From positions 1 through 47,032 of the forward strand of contig CAJYIX010000016.1 in the NCBI GenBank assembly GCA_913775315.1: 47,032 bases of DNA, written 5' to 3'. The position numbers and the translations under genes were made by a program. This DNA comes from an uncultured Sphingomonas sp. GTDB taxonomy: Bacteria > Pseudomonadota > Alphaproteobacteria > Sphingomonadales > Sphingomonadaceae. Shown here piece by piece: positions 18,673 through 27,025 of this stretch. Position 1 is the first letter of the stretch. Each line of letters starts with the position of its first letter. The notes under the pieces are model-generated. The model did no database searches. It worked only from the letters and a program-made list of their open reading frames with translations, and was not told the DNA's origin.

Positions 18673-19953
18673 ATGAACGCACCCTGGAATCCCGCGCGCG
18701 CCGGTACGCGCGAGCCGTTCGTCGCCTTCGTCTGCGACGAGAACTCGGCCGAGACGATGCGCCAGGTCGCCAGCGAACAGGGCTGGGCCGCCGAAAAGGT
18801 CAACAAGGGCGGGCTTCGCAACGCCGTCCAGACGCTGTCGGTGTCAGCCAGCCCGATCATCCTGTTCGTCGACCTGTCCGAAAGCGGCGACCCGCTGAAC
18901 GACATCAACGCGCTGGCCGAGGTCTGCGAGCCGGGCACGATCGTCATCGCCTGTGGTCAGGTCAACGACGTGCGCCTCTATCGCGACCTAGTCGCCAGCG
19001 GTATCCACGACTACCTGCTGAAGCCGCTCAATCCCGACAGCCTGCGCGAAACCTTTGCACAGGCGCACGCCGCTCTGAACGCGCCCAAGCCGAGCGAGGC
19101 CACCGTCGAGCGCGCGCATTGCGCCGTCGCGGTCGTGGGTACGCGCGGCGGTGTCGGCGCCTCGACGCTCGCCACCTCGCTGGCGTGGCTGATGAGCGAC
19201 AAGGGCGGCCGTTCGACCGCACTGCTCGACCTCGACGTGCATTTCGGCACCGGCGCGCTGGCGCTCGATCTGGAGCCGGGCCGCGGCCTGACCGACGCGA
19301 TCGAAAATCCCAGCCGCATCGACGGGCTGTTCATCGAGCGCGCGATGGTTCGCGCGTCCGAGAAGCTGGCCGTGCTGTCGGCCGAGGCGCCGATCCATTC
19401 GCCGGTGATGACCGACGGCAGCGCCTTCTACCAGCTTCAGGAGGAGCTGCGGTCGGCGTTCGAATGCACCGTCGTCGACCTGCCCCGCGCGATGCTGGTC
19501 CAGTTCCCGCATCTCCTGAGCGAGATCCAGGCAGTGGTGATCACGACCGAGTTCACGCTGGCCGCCGCGCGCGACGCGATCCGGCTCCTGTCGTGGTTCA
19601 AGTCGAACGCCCCGCACGTGCAGGTCATCCTCGTCGCCAACCGCGTGCCCCCGGCCGCCAGCCTCGAGATCACGCGCAAGGACTTCGAAAGCTCGATCGA
19701 GCGCAAGGTCGACTACGTCATCGGCTACGACCAGAAGCTGTGCGCGCAGGCCGCCAAGCTCGGCAAGCCGATCGCCGAGGCCGGAAAGGGATCGAAGACC
19801 GTGGCACCGCTCGGCGACCTGTCGCGCGCGCTGCTGGCGATCGGCGATGCCGCCGCGGACAGCGACGCGCCGATCAAGGCCAAGAAGGCCGCATCGGGCG
19901 GATCGCTGATGTCGAAGCTGACCGCGAAGCTGCCGATCAAGGCGAAGAAGTGA
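18673..19953 (+). CDS. cpaE: Pilus localisation ATPase CpaE/TadZ
   Basis: 426 aa. Residues about 15-130 are receiver-like (IILFVDLSESGDPL, LLKPLNPDSLRETF). From about 150 comes a MinD/ParA-like ATPase with the deviant Walker A GTRGGVGASTLATSLAW, in which the usual Lys after the second GxG is Ala, as is typical for atypical TadZ proteins. LLDLDVHFGTGALALDLE is the switch-I/Walker A' region. It directs Tad machinery to its cellular site. The C-terminal tail is Lys-rich. The next gene would normally be cpaF but is tadB, after a 64-bp gap holding a stem-loop. Confidence 0.93.
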   Translation: MNAPWNPARAGTREPFVAFVCDENSAETMRQVASEQGWAAEKVNKGGLRNAVQTLSVSASPIILFVDLSESGDPLNDINALAEVCEPGTIVIACGQVNDVRLYRDLVASGIHDYLLKPLNPDSLRETFAQAHAALNAPKPSEATVERAHCAVAVVGTRGGVGASTLATSLAWLMSDKGGRSTALLDLDVHFGTGALALDLEPGRGLTDAIENPSRIDGLFIERAMVRASEKLAVLSAEAPIHSPVMTDGSAFYQLQEELRSAFECTVVDLPRAMLVQFPHLLSEIQAVVITTEFTLAAARDAIRLLSWFKSNAPHVQVILVANRVPPAASLEITRKDFESSIERKVDYVIGYDQKLCAQAAKLGKPIAEAGKGSKTVAPLGDLSRALLAIGDAAADSDAPIKAKKAASGGSLMSKLTAKLPIKAKK

Positions 19954-19957
19954 ACCC

Positions 19958-19985
19958 GCGCCGCCCCGACCGTTCGGGGCGCCGC
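19958..19985 (+). repeat. Stem-loop in the cpaE-tadB gap
   Basis: An 8-bp perfect stem (19962-19969 with 19974-19981) with a CCGT loop extends by three more pairs past one C-C mismatch. It occupies most of the 64-bp gap where cpaF is usually found. There is no T-tract. It may attenuate transcription into tadBC or be a deletion scar; neither can be decided here. Confidence 0.5.
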
Positions 19986-19994
19986 CTGACGGAT

Positions 19995-20000
19995 GGGAGG
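19995..20000 (+). promoter_or_regulatory. Strong ribosome-binding site for tadB
   Basis: GGGAGG lies 5 nt before an ATC codon (20006) that is in frame with tadB, but 17 nt before the first ATG (20018). The spacing favours initiation at the rare ATC codon. Confidence 0.45.
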
Positions 20001-20005
20001 CGACC

Positions 20006-20983
20006 ATCAGCCCCGAGATGATGCCGATCCTGATGCTGGTGATGGGCATGGTGCTCATGCTCGGCATGGTCGCGTTCGCCTTTACCGGTCCCTCGACCGC
20101 CAAGGCGAGCAACCGCCGCCTCGCCCAGCTTCGTGAGCGCCATAGCGGTCTGGACGGGGTGATGGAGGCGCAGATGCGCCGCATCGCCACCGCCAAGGCG
20201 ACGCGCATGGACCAGGCGTTCATGCGCTTCCTGCCCAATCCGGCCCAGCTTGCGAAGCGGCTCGCCATGACGGGCAAGAACTGGACGGTCGGCCAGTACG
20301 GCCTTGCCAGTGCGGGCCTCTTCGCTGTGGTGACGCTGGGCGCGTGGCTGAAGGGTTTTCCCTTCCTCCTCGCGCTGTGCTTCGGCGTTTTCGTCGGCGC
20401 GTTCGTGCCCCATTTCGTCGTCGGCAAGACGATCAAACGCCGAATCGCCAAGTTCACCGCCAAGTTTCCCGACGCGATCGAACTGCTGGTCCGCGGCCTG
20501 CGCTCGGGCCTGCCGATCACCGAGACGATGGGCGTCGTCGGTCAGGAAGTGCCCGGTCCGGTGGGCGAGGAGTTTCGCGCGGTCGCCGACAAGATGAAGA
20601 TCGGCCGAACCCTCGACGCCGCACTTCAGGAGACGGCCGAACGGCTCGGCACGCCCGAGTTCCAGTTCTTCGTCATCACCATCGCCATCCAGCGCGAGAC
20701 GGGCGGCAACCTGGCCGAAACGCTCGCCAACCTCGCCGACGTGCTGCGCAAGCGCGGGCAGATGAAGCTGAAGATCAAGGCGATGTCGTCGGAGTCCAAG
20801 GCGTCGGCGTACATCGTCGGGTCGCTGCCCTTCATCGTCTTCGGGCTGATCTGGTTCATCAACGGCAATTACATGCAGCGCTTCTTCATCGACGAGCGGC
20901 TGATCGTCGCGGGTCTGGGCGGCATGGTTTGGATGGGCATCGGCGCGTTCATCATGGCCAAGATGATTGATTTCGAGATCTGA
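20006..20983 (+). CDS. tadB: Tad inner-membrane platform protein TadB
   Basis: 325 aa if started at ATC 20006 (MSPEMMPILM...), 321 aa from ATG 20018. I prefer the former only on ribosome-binding-site spacing. An N-terminal hydrophobic helix (PILMLVMGMVLMLGMVAF) leads to a type II secretion F domain. Landmarks are FPDAIELLVRGLRSGLPI, VGQEVPGPVGEEFR and ETGGNLAETLANLADVLRKR, followed by C-terminal helices. TadB with TadC forms the inner-membrane base that couples to the CpaF motor, which this operon does not encode. One base separates its stop from tadC. Confidence 0.9.
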   Translation: MSPEMMPILMLVMGMVLMLGMVAFAFTGPSTAKASNRRLAQLRERHSGLDGVMEAQMRRIATAKATRMDQAFMRFLPNPAQLAKRLAMTGKNWTVGQYGLASAGLFAVVTLGAWLKGFPFLLALCFGVFVGAFVPHFVVGKTIKRRIAKFTAKFPDAIELLVRGLRSGLPITETMGVVGQEVPGPVGEEFRAVADKMKIGRTLDAALQETAERLGTPEFQFFVITIAIQRETGGNLAETLANLADVLRKRGQMKLKIKAMSSESKASAYIVGSLPFIVFGLIWFINGNYMQRFFIDERLIVAGLGGMVWMGIGAFIMAKMIDFEI

Positions 20984-20984
20984 T

Positions 20985-21980
20985 ATGCCAACCGCAAACG
21001 GCCCCATGCTGCTCGGCTTCGACGTCTACCTGATCGCCACGCTGCTGTCGGCAGTCGCGGCGCTGGCGACGATCATGGCGATCTATGCCGCGGTCAGCAT
21101 CCGCGACCCGATGGCCAAACGCGTCAAGGCGCTGAACGACCGGCGCGAACAGCTGAAGGCAGGCATCACCGCCTCGACCAGCAAGCGGCGCGCCAAGCTC
21201 GTCCAGAAGAACGACGCCGCCGACAAGATGCGCGACTTCCTCTCGTCGCTGAAGGTGCTTCAGGACGAGCAGCTCAAGGTCGCGCAGCGCAAGCTCCTGC
21301 AGGCGGGCATCCGGTCGAAGGACTGGGCCGTCGCGGTCATCTTCGGCCGGCTGGTGATGCCGATCGTGCTCGGCGGGCCGATGCTCTACTGGGTCTATGG
21401 CACCGACGGGTTCGCCGACTGGTCGCCGCTCAAGGCCTATGGCCTCGTCGCGATGACGTTCATCGGCGCTTACAAGGCACCCGACCTTTATCTTCAGAAC
21501 AAGATCAAGAAGCGGTCGGACGCGATCCGCAAGGGCCTTCCCGACGCGCTCGACCTGCTCGTCATCTGCGCGGAGGCGGGCCTGACCGTCGACGCCGCCT
21601 TTCACCGCGTCGCGCGCGAGCTCGGCCGGGCGTATCCTGAACTCGGCGAAGAGTTCTCGCTAACCGCGATCGAGCTGGGCTTCCTTACCGACCGTCGCCA
21701 GGCGTTTGAGAACCTCGCCACACGCGTCGACCTCGATGCGGTGAAGGGCGTCGTCACGACAATGATCCAGACCGAGAAATACGGCACCCCCCTCGCCTCC
21801 GCTCTCCGCGTGCTGTCGGCCGAGTTCCGCAACGAGCGGATGATGCGCGCCGAGGAAAAGGCCGCTCGCCTGCCGGCGATCATGACGGTGCCGCTGATCC
21901 TGTTCATCCTGCCGACTTTGTTCGTCGTCATCCTCGGCCCTGCGGCCTGCGACATCAACGACGCACTGCTCAAGGGATAG
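20985..21980 (+). CDS. tadC: Tad inner-membrane platform protein TadC
   Basis: 331 aa from ATG 20985. A TTG in frame at 20967 lies inside tadB and is rejected. Hydrophobic N-terminal helices are followed by the T2SS F domain: LPDALDLLVICAEAGLTVDAAFHRVARELG, LTDRRQAFENLATRVD and QTEKYGTPLASALRVLS. A final helix (IMTVPLILFILPTLFVVILGP) closes it. Last gene of the operon, followed by a 10-bp hairpin. TadD, TadE, TadF and TadG are not downstream. Confidence 0.92.
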   Translation: MPTANGPMLLGFDVYLIATLLSAVAALATIMAIYAAVSIRDPMAKRVKALNDRREQLKAGITASTSKRRAKLVQKNDAADKMRDFLSSLKVLQDEQLKVAQRKLLQAGIRSKDWAVAVIFGRLVMPIVLGGPMLYWVYGTDGFADWSPLKAYGLVAMTFIGAYKAPDLYLQNKIKKRSDAIRKGLPDALDLLVICAEAGLTVDAAFHRVARELGRAYPELGEEFSLTAIELGFLTDRRQAFENLATRVDLDAVKGVVTTMIQTEKYGTPLASALRVLSAEFRNERMMRAEEKAARLPAIMTVPLILFILPTLFVVILGPAACDINDALLKG

Positions 21981-21995
21981 CATCGACATTTCAGG

Positions 21996-22020
21996 GAACG
22001 GCGCGCGGGCCGCGCCGTTC
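21996..22020 (+). terminator. Stem-loop ending the Tad operon
   Basis: A perfect 10-bp GC-rich stem (GAACGGCGCG with CGCGCCGTTC) and a CGGGC loop, 15 bp after the tadC stop. There is only one T after the stem, so it is a GC-stem terminator of moderate quality. Confidence 0.6.
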
Positions 22021-22045
22021 TGCCCCCGTAACAGGAGGCGATGTG

Positions 22046-22591
22046 ATGCTGTTTTCCACCCCCACCCAGTTCGCGGTGCTCGCGCTGTGCCTGATCGCAG
22101 GCTGGCTGTTCGGCCTGGCGAGCCATCCCGGCGGCAAGAAGTGGAAGGAGCGCTACCGGACGCAGGAAGCCGAGTTCAAGACGACGCGTGAGGGCCTGAC
22201 GACGCGCGACGCGCGGATCAAGGAATTGGAGCGCGAGCGTGACGAGGCGCTGCGCCACCGCGGTACCGCGACCGCGACGACGGCGGCGGTCGGCACCGCG
22301 GCGGCCGCGACCGCAGCCAGCAGTTCGACCTCGCGCGGCGGCGGGTTCTTCGGCTGGGGTCGCGACAATCTCTCGCGCATCCACGGCATCGACGAGCCGA
22401 CCGAACAGGCGCTGAGGAGTGAAGGCATCAAGACCTATGCCGCGATCGAGGCGCTCACGCCCGCGGACGAGGCCGCGCTCGAGGACCGCCTGGGCTTCGG
22501 CCGCGGTCGCATCGCGCAGCAGCAGTGGCGTGAGCAGGCGGCGATGCTCCGCGAGGGGCATGACGATGAACATTCGCGCCGCTGGGCCTGA
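22046..22591 (+). CDS. Membrane-anchored coiled-coil protein with HhH-like domain
   Basis: 181 aa from ATG 22046 with AGGAGG 7 nt upstream; a GTG at 22043 is adjacent but too close. An N-terminal membrane helix (FAVLALCLIAGWLFGLA) is followed by a charged coiled coil (residues about 30-70) and an Ala/Thr/Ser linker. The C-terminal LSRIHGIDEPTEQALRSEGIKTYAAIEAL resembles the helix-hairpin-helix of DNA-repair and ribosomal-type proteins. Similar proteins are often annotated as predicted flap-endonuclease-like, but no catalytic residues are visible. Role unknown; its position after the Tad operon may be fortuitous. Confidence 0.75.
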   Translation: MLFSTPTQFAVLALCLIAGWLFGLASHPGGKKWKERYRTQEAEFKTTREGLTTRDARIKELERERDEALRHRGTATATTAAVGTAAAATAASSSTSRGGGFFGWGRDNLSRIHGIDEPTEQALRSEGIKTYAAIEALTPADEAALEDRLGFGRGRIAQQQWREQAAMLREGHDDEHSRRWA

Positions 22592-22602
22592 TCTGCGACC
22601 CC

Positions 22603-22688
22603 CGTCATCCCGGACTTGATCCGGGATCCCGCTTCTTCTTCGTTGCCGTCGAAAGATAGCGGGACCCCAGATCAAGTCCGGGGTGACG
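22603..22688. repeat. REP-like inverted palindromic repeat
   Basis: Two 30-bp arms (22603-22632 and 22659-22688), each with an internal palindrome around CCGGA-TTGATCCGGG, face each other across 26 bp. They are of the GTCATCCCGGACTTGATCC type that I recognise as a dispersed extragenic palindrome in sphingomonads. They lie between convergent genes, where such elements collect. Confidence 0.75.
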
Positions 22689-22720
22689 GTGTGGGTTTGG
22701 CTGACGTCTCCCCATTACAA

Positions 22721-22759
22721 CCCGTCATTCCGGGGTTGATCCGGGATGACGGGTTTTTT
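22721..22759 (+). terminator. Terminator built from a third REP-like unit
   Basis: A 13-bp stem (22721-22733 with 22741-22753, one T-G pair), a GGTTGAT loop and six T's (22754-22759). Its sequence is a variant of the palindrome at 22603-22688, so a repeat appears to serve as terminator for the plus-strand HhH gene. The convergent DUF853 gene ends 7 bp beyond it. Confidence 0.7.
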
Positions 22760-22766
22760 CCCTCAT

Positions 22767-24431
22767 CTAACCCTTGAACAACCCGCCGAGCACGCCGCGC
22801 AGCAGCTTGGCGCCGATCCCGCCGCCGCCGCGGCTCGATCCGAACACCGCCTTTGTCACCTCGTTCGCCACGGTGCGCCCCACCGCCGACGAAGCTGATC
22901 GCGTCGCCGATGTGACCGCCTTGTTCCAGGGCGAGTTCGCTGCCTCGCGCTCCGCCGCCCGCTGCGCCTTCTCAGCCTCACGCTGGGCGCGATCGGCCTC
23001 GCGCTGGGCCGCAAGACGGGCGCGCTCGTTCTCCTTGGCAAGCCGTGCGGCTTCCTTCGCCTCGGCAGCCCTGGCCTTTTCATTCTGGGCCGCCGCCTTT
23101 GCCTGTTGGGCCGCTGCCGCCGCCTCGCCCGCCTTGGCCGCGAGCAGTTCCTCGGCGGATTCCCGGTCGATGCGCGTGTCGTATTTCGTGCCGATGGCGT
23201 CGGTCTGGACCAGCACGCCGCGCTCGACGGGTGTCACCGGCCCCACCCGGCTGCGCGGCGGCTTGATCAGCGTGCGCGATACCGGCGACGGCGCGCCATC
23301 GGGCTGGAGCAGCGACACCAACGCCTCGCCGACCTTGAGCTCGGTAATGACGGTCGCCACGTCGACATCCGGGTTGGCGCGGAACGTTTCCGCCGCCGAC
23401 CGCACCGCCTTCTCGTCGCGCGGCGTGAAGGCGCGCAGCGCATGCTGGACGCGGTTACCGAGCTGCCCGGCCACGGTCTCGGGAATATCGATCGGGTTCT
23501 GAGTGACGAAATAGACGCCGACGCCCTTCGACCGGATCAGCCGCACCACCTGCTCGACCTTCTCGAGCAGCGCCGGCGGGGCATCGTCGAACAGCAGATG
23601 CGCCTCGTCAAAGAAGAAGACGAGCTTGGGTTTGTCGGGATCGCCCACTTCGGGCAGCGTTTCGAACAGTTCGGACAAGAGCCACAGCAAGAAGCTGGCA
23701 TAGAGCCGCGGGCTGGCCATCAGCTTGTCGGCGGCGAGGATGTTAACCATGCCGCGGCCGCTATCGTCCGAGGTCATGAAGTCGGCGATGTCGAGCGCCG
23801 GCTCGCCGAAGAAATGCTCACCTCCCTGCCCGCGTAGCTGAAGGAGCTGGCGTTGAATCGCGCCGACGCTCGCCTTGCTGACATTGCCGTAGGTCGTCGA
23901 AATCTCGTCCGCGCGGTTGGCGCACTCGGCGAGCATCGCCTGCAGGTCGTCGAGGTCGAGGAGCAGCAACCCCTCCTCGTCCGCCAGGTGGAACGCGATC
24001 GAGAGCACGCCCTCCTGCGTGTCGTTAAGGCCCATCAGCCGCGCAAGCAGCAGCGGCCCCATTTCGCTGACCGTTGTGCGGATCGGGTGCCCCTGCTCGC
24101 CGAACAGGTCCCAGAACTGCACGGGGCATTCGCGATAGGACCAGCCGGTGTCGCCGACCTCGGCCGCGCGCTCGGCGAAAATCGCATGAGTCTTGGCTTG
24201 GGGGGAGCCCGCCATGGCGAGGCCGGAAAGGTCGCCCTTCACATCGGCGACGAAGACGGGAACGCCGGCGTCGGAGAACCCCTCGACCAGCCCCTGGAGC
24301 GTGACGGTCTTGCCGGTGCCCGTCGCACCGGCGATCAGGCCGTGGCGGTTGGCGCGCTTGAGGACGAGGGCCTGCGGATCGGCGCCGCCCGGCCCCGAAC
24401 CGATGAAGATCGAACCGCCGACATCCGCCAT
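22767..24431 (-). CDS. HerA-like DUF853 ATPase
   Basis: 554 aa from ATG 24431. A GTG three codons upstream (24440) directly abuts the AGGAG site, while the ATG is 8 nt from it. [13 protein letters not shown] (Walker A, residues 35-42) is followed by [35 protein letters not shown] is Walker B, and [29 protein letters not shown] is the downstream core. This is the DUF853/YjgR family of bacterial HerA-FtsK ATPases, whose role is undefined. A roughly 80-residue Ala/Arg/Glu coiled coil precedes a Gly-rich C-terminal region. It is preceded by the start-site hairpin at 24434-24465. Confidence 0.88.
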   Translation of the reverse strand: MADVGGSIFIGSGPGGADPQALVLKRANRHGLIAGATGTGKTVTLQGLVEGFSDAGVPVFVADVKGDLSGLAMAGSPQAKTHAIFAERAAEVGDTGWSYRECPVQFWDLFGEQGHPIRTTVSEMGPLLLARLMGLNDTQEGVLSIAFHLADEEGLLLLDLDDLQAMLAECANRADEISTTYGNVSKASVGAIQRQLLQLRGQGGEHFFGEPALDIADFMTSDDSGRGMVNILAADKLMASPRLYASFLLWLLSELFETLPEVGDPDKPKLVFFFDEAHLLFDDAPPALLEKVEQVVRLIRSKGVGVYFVTQNPIDIPETVAGQLGNRVQHALRAFTPRDEKAVRSAAETFRANPDVDVATVITELKVGEALVSLLQPDGAPSPVSRTLIKPPRSRVGPVTPVERGVLVQTDAIGTKYDTRIDRESAEELLAAKAGEAAAAAQQAKAAAQNEKARAAEAKEAARLAKENERARLAAQREADRAQREAEKAQRAAEREAANSPWNKAVTSATRSASSAVGRTVANEVTKAVFGSSRGGGGIGAKLLRGVLGGLFKG

Positions 24432-24433
24432 TC

Positions 24434-24465
24434 CCGCCACTCCTGCTGGTTTCGAGCAGGAATAG
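24434..24465 (-). promoter_or_regulatory. Hairpin covering the ribosome-binding site of the DUF853 gene
   Basis: On the minus strand, CCTGCT pairs with AGCAGG across a 7-nt loop, and flanking CCGCC pairs with GGCGG past a small internal loop. The second arms contain the AGGAG site and end 2 nt before ATG 24431. The structure could hide the site and hold translation low until melted. Confidence 0.4.
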
Positions 24466-24494
24466 GCGGAAATGGCGGCGTAGTCAGCAGCCGA

Positions 24495-26021
24495 TCAGTT
24501 GTTGTTCGCGGTCAGCGACAACGCGAGATAGCGATTGACGCCGCGGCGCTGCATCTGGATCACCACCGACGGGCGACGTGCCGACCGGGCGGCAGCAACC
24601 TGCCGCTGGAGGTCGGCGGCGGTCGCCACGGGCTGTCCACCGACCGACGTAATGACGTCGCCGCGCTGCAATCCCTTGGTCGCCGCATCGCTCGACGGGT
24701 CGACCGCCGCGATGACGAGGCCGCGAACCGTGGCGTCGACGCCGATCGACCGTGCGATCTGCGGCGTCAGCGGCTGGACGGTCAAGCCCAGCGTCGCCGC
24801 GCCCGACGGAACCGCCGGCGTCGAATCGTCGCCCGGCGTCTGGTTCTGGTCATCCATCCGGAAGCCCTGAAGCTCCTCCTCGCTCGGACGCGTGCCGACC
24901 GTGGCGGTGACGCTGACGCGGCGACCGTCGCGGATCAGTTCGATCGGGATGCGCGTTCCCGGCGCCGCATTGGCGACCAGGTACGAGAGCGAATTGTCGG
25001 GATCGACGTCACGGTTGTTGACCTTGACGATGACGTCGCCCTGACGGATGCCCGCCTTCTCCGCGGCCTGGCCGGGCGAAACGCCGGCGATCAGTTCGCC
25101 CTTGTTCCGATCGATACCGAGGCCGGCGGCGAGGTCGTCGTCGATCGGCTGGATCTGGACGCCCAGATAGCCGCGCTGCGGTGCACGGCCCTTCATCAGC
25201 GTGTCGACGATCGGCTTTGCCTGCTCGGCCGGGATCGCAAAGCCAATGCCGACATTGCCGCCGGTGGGCGAGAGGATCTGCGAATTGATGCCGATGACGT
25301 TACCCTGCATGTCGAACAGCGGGCCGCCAGAATTGCCGCGGTTGATCGAGGCGTCGGTCTGGATGAAGCGGTCGAACGCCCCGCCCCCGGTCACGCGGTT
25401 GACCGACGAGATGATGCCCGCCGTCACCGATCCGCCCAGGCCAAAGGGATTGCCGATCGCAACGACCCAGTCGCCGACCCGCGCGGCACCCGAATTACCG
25501 AAGCGCACGAACGGGAACGTCGCGCCCTCGATCTTGAGCACCGCGAGGTCGGAGGTCGGGTCGCGACCCACCACCTTGGCGGTGAACTCACGCCGGTCGG
25601 CCAGCGTCACCTTGACCGATTCGACCGTCGCGTTGGGCGAGCCGGCCGAGATCACGTGGTTGTTCGTGACGACATAGCCGTCAGCCGAGATGAGGAAGCC
25701 CGAGCCGAGCGACTGCCCCTCCTGGGTGCGCGGACGGCCACCGCCGCCCTGCTGGCCGAAGAACTGCTCGAACGGCGTGCCCGCGAACGGGTTCGACGGC
25801 ACCGTCACACGCTGCGTGGTCGAGATGTTGACGACGGCGGGCTGAAGCTTTGCCACCATGTCGGCAAAGCTCATCGGCGCGCCAGCGCGTGGGGCGGCGG
25901 CGTTGATCGCACCGGGCTCGTTCTGCGCGGTCTGCGCGGAAATGGCCGAGGGCTGGACGGCGAGGGTGGCGGCGGCGCCGCCAAGGAGGAGCGCACTGGT
26001 GATCGCGTAGGCGTAACGCAC
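24495..26021 (-). CDS. degP: Periplasmic Do-family serine protease (DegP/DegQ/MucD type)
   Basis: 508 aa with a signal peptide (about residues 1-29, cleaved near ISAQT). The protease domain has the triad His in VVTNNHVIS, Asp in PTSDLAVLKI and Ser in GNSGGPLFD. Two PDZ domains follow: YLGVQIQPI... AGIRQGDVIVKVNNRDV, and LGLTVQPLTPQIARSIG... LQRGDVITSVGGQPV. A Gly/Gln-rich LoopA-like insert (FFGQQGGGGRPRTQEG) precedes the His. It degrades or refolds damaged envelope proteins. It lies 122 bp downstream of hflC in the same direction, a common alphaproteobacterial order. The symbol marks the family; DegQ or MucD are equally possible. Confidence 0.93.
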   Translation of the reverse strand: MRYAYAITSALLLGGAAATLAVQPSAISAQTAQNEPGAINAAAPRAGAPMSFADMVAKLQPAVVNISTTQRVTVPSNPFAGTPFEQFFGQQGGGGRPRTQEGQSLGSGFLISADGYVVTNNHVISAGSPNATVESVKVTLADRREFTAKVVGRDPTSDLAVLKIEGATFPFVRFGNSGAARVGDWVVAIGNPFGLGGSVTAGIISSVNRVTGGGAFDRFIQTDASINRGNSGGPLFDMQGNVIGINSQILSPTGGNVGIGFAIPAEQAKPIVDTLMKGRAPQRGYLGVQIQPIDDDLAAGLGIDRNKGELIAGVSPGQAAEKAGIRQGDVIVKVNNRDVDPDNSLSYLVANAAPGTRIPIELIRDGRRVSVTATVGTRPSEEELQGFRMDDQNQTPGDDSTPAVPSGAATLGLTVQPLTPQIARSIGVDATVRGLVIAAVDPSSDAATKGLQRGDVITSVGGQPVATAADLQRQVAAARSARRPSVVIQMQRRGVNRYLALSLTANNN

Positions 26022-26143
26022 GAAATCAGGTTCCTTCCAGACTGTGGTTTACAAGTGTTTTCGCAAACCGATGCTGAACTGCATTTGAATATGAACGGAC
26101 GGTCAGTTTGCCTGACTCGTCCCAACCCGCTTTGGTTCCGCCC

Positions 26144-27025
26144 TTAGTTTCCCCGGCCGCCGCGCGTGAAAGCGCGGAGATAATCGTTCTGCGGCGAGAG
26201 GATGATCGACGTGCCGCCGCGCTCGCCGTCGCCGTCTGCGCCGAAGCTGTAGCGATAGGACTGCATCGCACGATAGAAGTCGTAGAACTCGGCATCCTTG
26301 CCGAAGCTGGCGGCATAGACGCGCGCAGCCTCTGCATCGGCATTCGCGCGGATGATCTGCGCCTCCTTCAAGCCCTGCGCCTCGATCGTCAGCGCTTCCT
26401 GACGGCGGGCGGTCGCCATCCGGCGAAGCGCCGATTCGAGCGGGCTGCCGGTCGGCAGGTCGGCCTTGCGAATACGCACGTCGACGATCTCGGCGCCGTA
26501 CTGGCGCGCGACCCGGTCGAGCGCGACCTGGATATTGTCCATCACCTGGCCGCGCTCGGGGCTGAGCAGCGTCGCGAACTGGCGCTTGCCGAGTTCGTTG
26601 CGCAGCGCCGACGAGAGGAGCGGCTGAAGCTGGCTCGCAACACGCTCCTCGGTATTGGCGGTCGAGCCGGTCGAGATCACCGCCTGAAGCGGATTGACGA
26701 CGCGGAACCGCGCGAAGGCATCGACCTCCAGCCGCAGCTGATCGGTCGACAGCACCGGCTGGTTGTCGAGCTCGATGTCGAGCACGCGCTTGTCGATCCA
26801 GACCATGCGGTCAAGGAACGGAATCTTGGCGATGATGCCCGCGCCCGTCTGCCCGAACTGCTCGCGCGGCTGGTACTGGTTGATGAGCGAGATCGGCTTC
26901 TGGAACCGCAGGATCACCGCCTGCTTGGTTTCGGGCACGATCGCGAAGGTGTTGGCGAGGATGACGACCAGCGCCAGCAGGAGGATGCCGATCGCCATCG
27001 GATTGCGGAACAGGCGGGCGTTCAT
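26144..27025 (-). CDS. hflC: FtsH protease modulator HflC
   Basis: 293 aa from ATG 27025, which overlaps the hflK stop (TGATG) with GGGAG about 9 nt upstream. An N-terminal membrane helix (MAIGILLLALVVILANTF) is followed by a SPFH/prohibitin domain: FAIVPETKQAVILRFQKPI, LDIELDNQPVLSTDQLRLEVDAFARF, and the helical AEIVDVRIRKADLPTGSPLES. It forms with HflK a membrane complex that surrounds and restrains FtsH. The C-terminal tail is Gly-rich. Confidence 0.95.
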   Translation of the reverse strand: MNARLFRNPMAIGILLLALVVILANTFAIVPETKQAVILRFQKPISLINQYQPREQFGQTGAGIIAKIPFLDRMVWIDKRVLDIELDNQPVLSTDQLRLEVDAFARFRVVNPLQAVISTGSTANTEERVASQLQPLLSSALRNELGKRQFATLLSPERGQVMDNIQVALDRVARQYGAEIVDVRIRKADLPTGSPLESALRRMATARRQEALTIEAQGLKEAQIIRANADAEAARVYAASFGKDAEFYDFYRAMQSYRYSFGADGDGERGGTSIILSPQNDYLRAFTRGGRGN

